From assembly GCA_017308345.1 (NCBI GenBank), contig JAFKFE010000520.1, positions 1-10,362 on the forward strand: DNA of 10,362 nt. Direction: 5' to 3'. The stretch's first letter is position 1. Each line of letters begins with the position of its first letter. The translations under genes and the position numbers were made by a program. This DNA comes from Alphaproteobacteria bacterium. GTDB taxonomy: Bacteria > Pseudomonadota > Alphaproteobacteria > Rhizobiales > Rhizobiaceae. Positions 6,722-10,362 of this stretch are shown in pieces. Under the pieces are notes generated by a model, which worked only from the letters and a program-made list of their open reading frames with translations, was not told the DNA's origin and did not search any database.

Positions 6722-7804
6722 TCAAGGCGCGCAGGCCGATTGCGGCATCGGCTGCAGCCGATAGATCTTATCGTCCGATTTCGTCTTGCCATTCGCCGCC
6801 TTCGAGCAGAGATCGAGGACAGCCACCGCATTGTTGGGATTGGCCAGCATCATCGTGCCGTTGGCGCCGCGCTTGAGGAAAATCTCCTTCTGCGAGATGT
6901 CGCAGGCAAAGTCGCTCATCTTCGAGCTGGCCGAGCAGCGCTACTGGTCGGCCTCGCCCTGGCAGGAAGAGGTCTGCGTGACCTTGGCGCCCCTCTGCCT
7001 TGTCGTCACCGACACGGCGATGTCCGCCCCGTTCGGCCAGTCCGCGGTGTCGCCGCTTGCGGCGAAGGACGCGAGCTCGACCGGGCCGCGGAAGACGCGG
7101 ATCGATCGCGTCAACTGGTCCGGATGCGACTTCAGATGCGCATCGTCGTAATCACGCCCGTAGCAGAACGGCTGGTCCGGCTTCAGCCGCACCCGCAGTG
7201 GATCTCCCAGCGCCGGATCGATCGGGTCGATGCGCGCGAACTCCGCCTTGCAGCTGTCGGCCGGCATCGGGTCCAGCCTGAAATTGTCGTCCTCGCTGCC
7301 CAGGGCCTGCTTGTTGTACTCGGCCTTGCTCATCGACTCCGACGCGTCGGGATCGAGATAGATATCGGGCGACAGACCGGACAGGAGCAGCCTGCCCTTG
7401 TCATCGACCTTCAGCGAAGCCAGCGTGCGGTCGCAGTCCATGCCACAGCGGATGCCGCTCGACGGGTCGCTCGGGTCGTTCTTGTTGCACCAGCCGCTCG
7501 CCCATTCCGGCTTCTTGGCGTCGCGCACTGTGGTGGTGAGGAAGCCGTTATAGGAGTTATCCTGGTTGGCGGGCGGCTCCTCGTTCGGCCGGCTGACCGG
7601 ATCGTGGCCGTAGTAGAAGAAGATGCGCGCGACCTTCTGGTGCGGATGGGCCTTGAGATGGGCGGCATCGTAGACGCGGCCGAAGCAGACATCGGCACCG
7701 CTTGGGCTCAATTCGGTGAGTTTGAGAGTGTCCTCCGCAGGAGCAGCGCCCGAAATCAACAACGCCGCGCCGAACGCCGCGCCCGCAACCATCCTCGACG
7801 CCAT
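6722..7804 (-). pseudogene. Full-length form of the duplicated exported protein, interrupted by TAG at codon 288
   Basis: After the amber codon (6943-6941) the same reading frame stays open for 72 more codons, to a TAG or TGA-type end at 6722. The continuation contains F-A-C-D-I-S-Q and, near its end, D-D-K-I-Y-R-L-Q-P-M-P-Q-S-A-C. That end mirrors D-D-N-F-R-L-D-P-M-P-A-D-S-C, which closes the first half of the protein, so the post-stop segment is the missing end of the second half and not a separate gene. Although ATG 6919 could start a 65-codon frame, no convincing ribosome-binding site precedes it. The simplest reading is one gene of about 360 codons inactivated or shortened by a single nonsense change (for example CAG or TAC to TAG). 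A sequencing error or stop read-through are alternatives. Confidence 0.65.
6941..7804 (-). CDS. Exported Cys-containing protein, truncated by an in-frame stop
   Basis: The open part encodes 287 residues. The N-terminus is a signal peptide (M-A-S-R, hydrophobic core to about residue 20, probable cleavage after A-A-P-A at 23), so the product should be periplasmic or secreted. The start at ATG 7804 follows a GGAGGGT ribosome-binding site; an upstream in-frame ATG at 7882 would add 26 residues and hide the signal. I recognise no named domain. The protein contains two related halves: C40-F-G-R-V-Y-D-A-A-H-L-K-A-H-P and C214-Y-G-R-D-Y-D-D-A-H-L-K-S-H-P begin them, and E171-D-D-N-F-R-L-D-P-M-P-A-D-S-C ends the first. 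The frame stops at TAG 6941-6943 inside the second half. It is divergent from the DsrE-like gene, with 89 bp between their starts. Function unknown; paired cysteines suggest disulfides. Confidence 0.65.
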   Translation of the reverse strand: MASRMVAGAAFGAALLISGAAPAEDTLKLTELSPSGADVCFGRVYDAAHLKAHPHQKVARIFFYYGHDPVSRPNEEPPANQDNSYNGFLTTTVRDAKKPEWASGWCNKNDPSDPSSGIRCGMDCDRTLASLKVDDKGRLLLSGLSPDIYLDPDASESMSKAEYNKQALGSEDDNFRLDPMPADSCKAEFARIDPIDPALGDPLRVRLKPDQPFCYGRDYDDAHLKSHPDQLTRSIRVFRGPVELASFAASGDTADWPNGADIAVSVTTRQRGAKVTQTSSCQGEADQ

Positions 7805-7893
7805 GCCACCCTCCTCGCACCGACAGGATTTCGGTATGCTAGTCCAGGCACGAAGCCCAGGCGAGGCAAATCGTGCAGGCAAAGGAGGACGTG

Positions 7894-8328
7894 ATGCTGC
7901 GCCGTGACATTTTCCGCGCCGGTCTTGCGGGCGCCGCGGGCCTTTTCGGCCTGCGCCGGGTCAGTGCGGCAACCAACGGGGAAAGGCTGAAAGTCGCCTA
8001 TCACCTCAGCGACGCGGACAAGGTCAATTTCGTCCTCGGCAACATCAAGAACCACTATGAGGGCACCGGCGGCAATGTCGATATCGTCCTCGTGGTGCAC
8101 GGTCCGGCCCTGGCCGCCTTCAGGTCCAAGGGCGCTTCCGGCGCGGTTTCCAGCCGCTTTGCCGGCCTTGTCCGGCAGGGGCTCGTCCCGCAGGCCTGCG
8201 GCAATACCATGCAAGGCATGGACATCGCGCTGACCGACCTGCTGGCGGGCTTCCAGCTTGCCGAAAAGGGCGGCGTCGTCAAACTCGCCGAACTGCAGCA
8301 TCAGGGCTATGTCTATCTCAGGCCCTGA
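7894..8328 (+). CDS. DsrE/DsrF-like family protein with N-terminal export signal
   Basis: This encodes 144 residues. The first 25-28 form a signal with twin arginines (L-R-R-D-I-F-R-A-G) and a hydrophobic G/A/L core ending near V-S-A-A, suggesting Tat or Sec export; the R-R-D-I-F spacing is not the exact Tat consensus. The mature part has the DsrE-like alpha/beta pattern: V-A-Y-H-L-S at the first strand, V-D-I-V-L-V-V-H-G-P-A-L, then a cysteine in Q-A-C-G-N-T-M followed by a helix. This is the COG1416 type (intracellular sulfur oxidation protein DsrE/DsrF family), in which that Cys may carry sulfur; no dsr or sox genes are visible, so a sulfur role is unproven. AGGAGG (7883-7888), five bases before ATG 7894, sets the start; GTG 7891 and GTG 7873 are less likely. 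Confidence is good for the family, low for the role. Confidence 0.82.
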   Translation: MLRRDIFRAGLAGAAGLFGLRRVSAATNGERLKVAYHLSDADKVNFVLGNIKNHYEGTGGNVDIVLVVHGPALAAFRSKGASGAVSSRFAGLVRQGLVPQACGNTMQGMDIALTDLLAGFQLAEKGGVVKLAELQHQGYVYLRP

Positions 8329-8345
8329 CAGCACGCCGCTTGAAC

Positions 8346-8392
8346 GGCAGGCCGGCAATGGCCTACGAAAGATGTGAAGCCGGAGGCCTGCC
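8346..8392 (+). promoter_or_regulatory. Inverted repeat that can mask the SDR ribosome-binding site
   Basis: GGCAGGCC (8346-8353) and GGCCTGCC (8385-8392) are perfect complements separated by 31 bases. The right arm begins inside the Shine-Dalgarno GGAGG (8382-8386) and ends 3 bases before the ATG of the SDR gene. If formed in the mRNA, this helix would limit translation. A competing small hairpin AGGCC/GGCCT (8349-8353 / 8360-8364) uses the same left arm. Seen as sequence; regulatory function is inference. Confidence 0.3.
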
Positions 8393-8395
8393 AAT

Positions 8396-9169
8396 ATGAC
8401 GACACTTGCCATCCCCGATCTTGCCGGCAAGGCGGTATTGGTTACCGGCGCGTCGACCGGTATAGGCGCGGCGCTTGCCCGCGCCTACGCGGCGCAGAAG
8501 TGCCGCGTCGCGCTGCACTATAATGCGAGCCGTCATGCCGCCGAAAGCCTCGCCGCATCCATCCGCGAAGACGGTGGCGAGGTTTTTCTGACCCAGGGTG
8601 ACTTCTCGACTGTGGCCGATGTCGAGCGGGTCGTCGAGGAAAGCGCGGCGTATTTCGGCCGGCTCGACGGCCTCGTCAACAATGCCGGCGGCATGCTCGG
8701 CCGCGTCGCCTATGCCGACCAGGCGGAGGCGCACTACGACGCGGTGATGAACCTCAACGCCCGTTCGGTGCTGACCGCCTCGCGCAAAGCGATCCCTTGG
8801 CTGAAGCGCCAGGGCGGCTTCATCATCAACACCTCCTCGATTGCGGCGCGCAACGGCGCCGGCGGCGGCGCAGGCCTCTACGGCTCGTCCAAGGCCTTCG
8901 TCTCCAACGTGACGCGCGGCATGGCCAAGGAACTGATCGGCTTCGGCATCCGCGTCAACGCGGTGGCGCCCGGTACCATACTGACGCCCTTTCACGAGCG
9001 CTATTCGACCACGGAGCAGATCAAGGCCATGGTCGCGACCATCCCGCAGGGCCGCGCAGGAACCGCCGAGGACTGCGTTGGCGCCTACCTGTTTTTGTCA
9101 TCCGACCTTTTGAGCGGCTACATCATCGGCCAGGTGATCGAGGTGAATGGCGGCCAGTTGATGCCGTGA
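8396..9169 (+). CDS. Short-chain dehydrogenase/reductase (SDR), classical
   Basis: This 257-residue cytoplasmic NAD(P)-dependent oxidoreductase has the full classical SDR motif set: nucleotide-binding T17-G-A-S-T-G-I-G24, structural N95-N-A-G-G, N121 in L-N-A-R-S, catalytic Ser147/148 in N-T-S-S-I-A, and Y162-x3-K166 in Y-G-S-S-K. The C-terminal stretch (G-Q-V-I-E-V-N-G-G-Q) is the usual ending of FabG-like members. The substrate cannot be told from sequence; it could be a hydroxyacyl, sugar or secondary alcohol. The start is ATG 8396 with GGAGG at 8382-8386. It lies 67 bp after the DsrE-like gene and 51 bp before the ABM monooxygenase, and probably forms a transcription unit with the latter. 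An inverted repeat overlaps its ribosome-binding site. Confidence 0.93.
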   Translation: MTTLAIPDLAGKAVLVTGASTGIGAALARAYAAQKCRVALHYNASRHAAESLAASIREDGGEVFLTQGDFSTVADVERVVEESAAYFGRLDGLVNNAGGMLGRVAYADQAEAHYDAVMNLNARSVLTASRKAIPWLKRQGGFIINTSSIAARNGAGGGAGLYGSSKAFVSNVTRGMAKELIGFGIRVNAVAPGTILTPFHERYSTTEQIKAMVATIPQGRAGTAEDCVGAYLFLSSDLLSGYIIGQVIEVNGGQLMP

Positions 9170-9220
9170 GATGGCGATTGCATACTTGATGCGACGTGCA
9201 ACCTGGAGGGAGATCAAGGC

Positions 9221-9529
9221 ATGTACGGACTGATCGGCAAGATGCGGGCGGCGCGCGGCCAGCGCGATGCGGTCATGGACGTGCTGCGCGAAAGCACCGG
9301 CGCGCTTCCCGGCTGCCTGAGCTACATAATCGCCACCGATCCGGTCGACGCCGACGCGATCTGGGTCACCGAGGTGTGGACCGACCAGGCGAGCCACAAG
9401 GCCTCGCTGCAACTGCCGGAAGTCCAGGTCGCGATCGCCAAGGCGCGCCCCTTCATCGCCGGCTTCGAATTCCAGGTCGAAACCCACCCGGTGGGCGGCT
9501 TCGGCCTTCCGGCGCAACAAAGCGGCTGA
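9221..9529 (+). CDS. ABM-domain monooxygenase (putative quinol monooxygenase, YgiN-like)
   Basis: This 102-residue protein spans one antibiotic biosynthesis monooxygenase (ABM) domain, a dimeric ferredoxin-like alpha+beta fold. The N-terminal strand M-Y-G-L-I-G-K-M-R-A is followed by a helix with R-D-A-V-M-D-V-L-R, then P-G-C-L-S-Y-I-I, the signature strand I-W-V-T-E-V-W-T-D, and S-H-K-A-S-L before the last helix. Members oxidise quinols or aromatic polyketides without cofactors, or only bind small aromatics; the actual role here is unknown. GGAGGGAG about eight bases upstream supports ATG 9221. Being 51 bp behind the SDR gene, it may work on the same or a linked redox substrate, which is inference from co-orientation only. 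Confidence 0.85.
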   Translation: MYGLIGKMRAARGQRDAVMDVLRESTGALPGCLSYIIATDPVDADAIWVTEVWTDQASHKASLQLPEVQVAIAKARPFIAGFEFQVETHPVGGFGLPAQQSG

Positions 9530-9801
9530 AGCCGGCAACATCTCGCAAGACGCCTCACATCTGATGATCAAGCGGCGGCCGCCCTGCGCCGAAGCCATCA
9601 TGGCCCGCTGATCACCGCCAGGGGCGCGCCGATCACCGCGATAAAATCCCCTGCGCCCCGCTCCTTCCGGCCAAGAAAAGACCACGACGGAACTGCGCCT
9701 CGTCGACCGCGATTTTGGTGCTCGCTGTCGTCATTTGACGACTGACCATGCCGGCTTGTCCGGGCAGGATGCCCTCACGAGCAACATTGAAATGGGCGGG
9801 G
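9530..9801. other. Intergenic region without a supported gene
   Basis: About 270 bp separate the ABM gene from the chosen start of the last gene. I see no convincing coding region. There are small repeats: GATCACCGC occurs twice (9610-9618 and 9631-9639), and GGGGCGC (9621-9627) is complementary to GCGCCCC (9653-9659), with an alternative CAGGGG/CCCCTG pairing between the same places. GGCGGCCGCC (9574-9583) is a 10-bp palindrome. These may belong to a 3' end or a promoter region, but no U tract and no clear -35/-10 pair was found. Confidence 0.4.
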
Positions 9802-10329
9802 ATGCGCTTGGCTTCGACTTCGAACGTCTTCAACAACGGCAGGCGTGGGCGCCAAGCCGTGCCGGCCCTGGCATTGCTTCTGTTTTCCTTGGTGTTCCTT
9901 TTCTTGATCGCGCCGGCTTCAGCGCAGGTCTCCTTCGGCGGCGACGCTGGAGATCCCGAGAACACGGTCTGCAGCTTTGGCGGGAATATCGGGACCACGA
10001 TCAATTCGGACTGCTCGGACTCCGACGTATCCTTCCTGCAGGCGCCATATATCAAAATTGGCCCTGCCGGGAGCCAGATCAACCTGGATGCAACGACGGG
10101 GATTGCCACCTTCGGAGCCAATGTCAACCTCGATGCCCTGACCCAGATCCACCAGGCGACGATCAACCAGGGCACGTTCAGCGGCAGCCTGTCGGCCGCG
10201 AGCGGCGCGACCGTCAACATGGGCGGCAACCGGATTGAGAATGTCGGCACGCCGACAGCCGGAACGGACGCGGCCACGAAGGCCTATGTCGACAGCCTGG
10301 CAGGCAGCGGCGCGGCGAAGGACACGTAA
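9802..10329 (+). CDS. Exported protein resembling a trimeric autotransporter passenger, ends at in-frame TAA
   Basis: From ATG 9802 the frame encodes 175 residues. A basic n-region (N-G-R-R-G-R) and a long hydrophobic core (V-P-A-L-A-L-L-L-F-S-L-V-F-L-F-L-I) lead to A-P-A-S-A-Q, a clear signal peptidase site. The mature part is rich in G, S, T, N and D with short beta-strand repeats (I-N-L-D-A-T-T-G-I-A-T-F-G-A-N-V-N-L), then N-M-G-G-N-R-I-E-N-V-G-T-P, D-A-A-T-K-A-Y-V-D-S. That N-R-I-x-N-V ... D-A-x-x-K-A-Y-V-D pattern is well known in the head/neck region of YadA-like trimeric autotransporters and in some phage tail fibres. No membrane anchor is present before TAA 10327-10329, and the frame continues open beyond it. 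ATG 9748 and 9769 are alternative starts; none has a good ribosome-binding site. Confidence 0.65.
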   Translation: MRLASTSNVFNNGRRGRQAVPALALLLFSLVFLFLIAPASAQVSFGGDAGDPENTVCSFGGNIGTTINSDCSDSDVSFLQAPYIKIGPAGSQINLDATTGIATFGANVNLDALTQIHQATINQGTFSGSLSAASGATVNMGGNRIENVGTPTAGTDAATKAYVDSLAGSGAAKDT

Positions 10330-10362
10330 CAGGACGGCAGGCTCGACGGCGTCGAGGCCAAG
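10330..10362 (+). pseudogene. In-frame continuation after the TAA: coiled-coil-like fragment
   Basis: The eleven codons after TAA 10327-10329, in the same frame as the preceding exported protein, read QDGRLDGVEAK up to the window edge. Charged heptad-like repeats of this sort (x-D-x-R-L-D-x-V-E) are usual in the stalks of trimeric autotransporters, directly after an A-Y-V-D-S neck. This suggests that the TAA interrupts a longer gene. With only 33 bases the case is weak, and it could be chance or the start of something else. Confidence 0.3.

Noticed and set aside
6722..6919. Separate 65-codon gene starting at ATG 6919 (-)
   Set aside because: It is in the same frame as the preceding 287-codon gene and ends like that protein's first repeat. 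It is better read as the severed end of one gene than as an independent gene.
6668..7894. 408-codon plus-strand frame opposite the duplicated exported protein
   Set aside because: Although longer than the minus-strand frame, it is Arg/Val/Leu-biased with no domain. The minus strand has a signal peptide, a ribosome-binding site and internal duplicated motifs.
8318..8328. TCAGG-C-CCTGA palindrome at the DsrE-like stop codon
   Set aside because: The centre is a single base, so it cannot form an RNA hairpin, and no U tract follows.
9564..9611. 15-codon frame MIKRRPPCAEAIMAR in the intergenic region
   Set aside because: No ribosome-binding site, promoter or recognisable peptide; expected by chance in GC-rich DNA.
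9633..10277. Long minus-strand open frame opposite the last gene (214 codons)
   Set aside because: Most of it mirrors the signal-peptide gene on the plus strand, whose translation is far more protein-like. It has no recognisable domain and no ribosome-binding site. The part beyond 9750 looks passable as protein but is too short to support a gene.
1..10362. CRISPR array, insertion sequence, tRNA, prophage or defence island
   Set aside because: I looked for regularly spaced repeats, transposase motifs, terminal inverted repeats and tRNA-like cloverleaf sequence and saw none. The only defence-related module is the ordinary vapBC pair.

Overview
The window looks like chromosomal DNA of an alphaproteobacterium of the order Rhizobiales, most likely Mesorhizobium or a close relative. 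The base composition is GC-rich, with G/C-ending codons. The clearest marker is a fused trpE(G) anthranilate synthase preceded by a Trp-codon leader peptide and attenuator, an arrangement established for Sinorhizobium, Agrobacterium and Mesorhizobium. The genus is inferred from remembered protein similarity, not from a search.

Layout. 1-163: 3' end of an ABC-2 type permease (+). 298-1470: DHA1-type MFS exporter (+), with a 17-bp palindrome upstream. 1563-2618: zinc-dependent succinylglutamate desuccinylase/aspartoacylase-family enzyme (+). 2653-2855: trp control region with a promoter, a leaderless 14-codon trpL containing three consecutive Trp codons, and a terminator hairpin; the released leader is probably the sRNA rnTrpL. 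2856-5045: trpE(G). 5059-6006: cation diffusion facilitator exporter, 13 bp behind trpE(G). 6013-6641 (-): vapBC toxin-antitoxin pair, convergent with the exporter gene, with an 8+8 bp palindrome at its promoter. 6722-7804 (-): gene for a secreted Cys-containing protein made of two related halves, cut by an in-frame TAG in the second half. 7894-8328 (+): DsrE-family protein with an N-terminal export signal, divergent from the preceding gene. 8396-9169 and 9221-9529 (+): an SDR oxidoreductase and a small ABM-type monooxygenase, probably co-transcribed. 9802-10329 (+): exported protein resembling the passenger of a trimeric autotransporter, ending at a TAA after which the same frame stays open with coiled-coil-like sequence to the window edge.

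How the parts work together. The trp block is a self-contained regulatory unit: leader translation senses charged tRNA-Trp and sets read-through into trpE(G), and in S. meliloti the terminated leader RNA and the leader peptide have functions of their own in trans. The other genes are mostly single transport, redox or accessory genes. I see no CRISPR array, tRNA, rRNA, insertion sequence or phage module. The most notable points are the complete trpL attenuator, the two in-frame stop codons followed by sequence that looks like continuation of the same protein, and several inverted repeats at gene starts.
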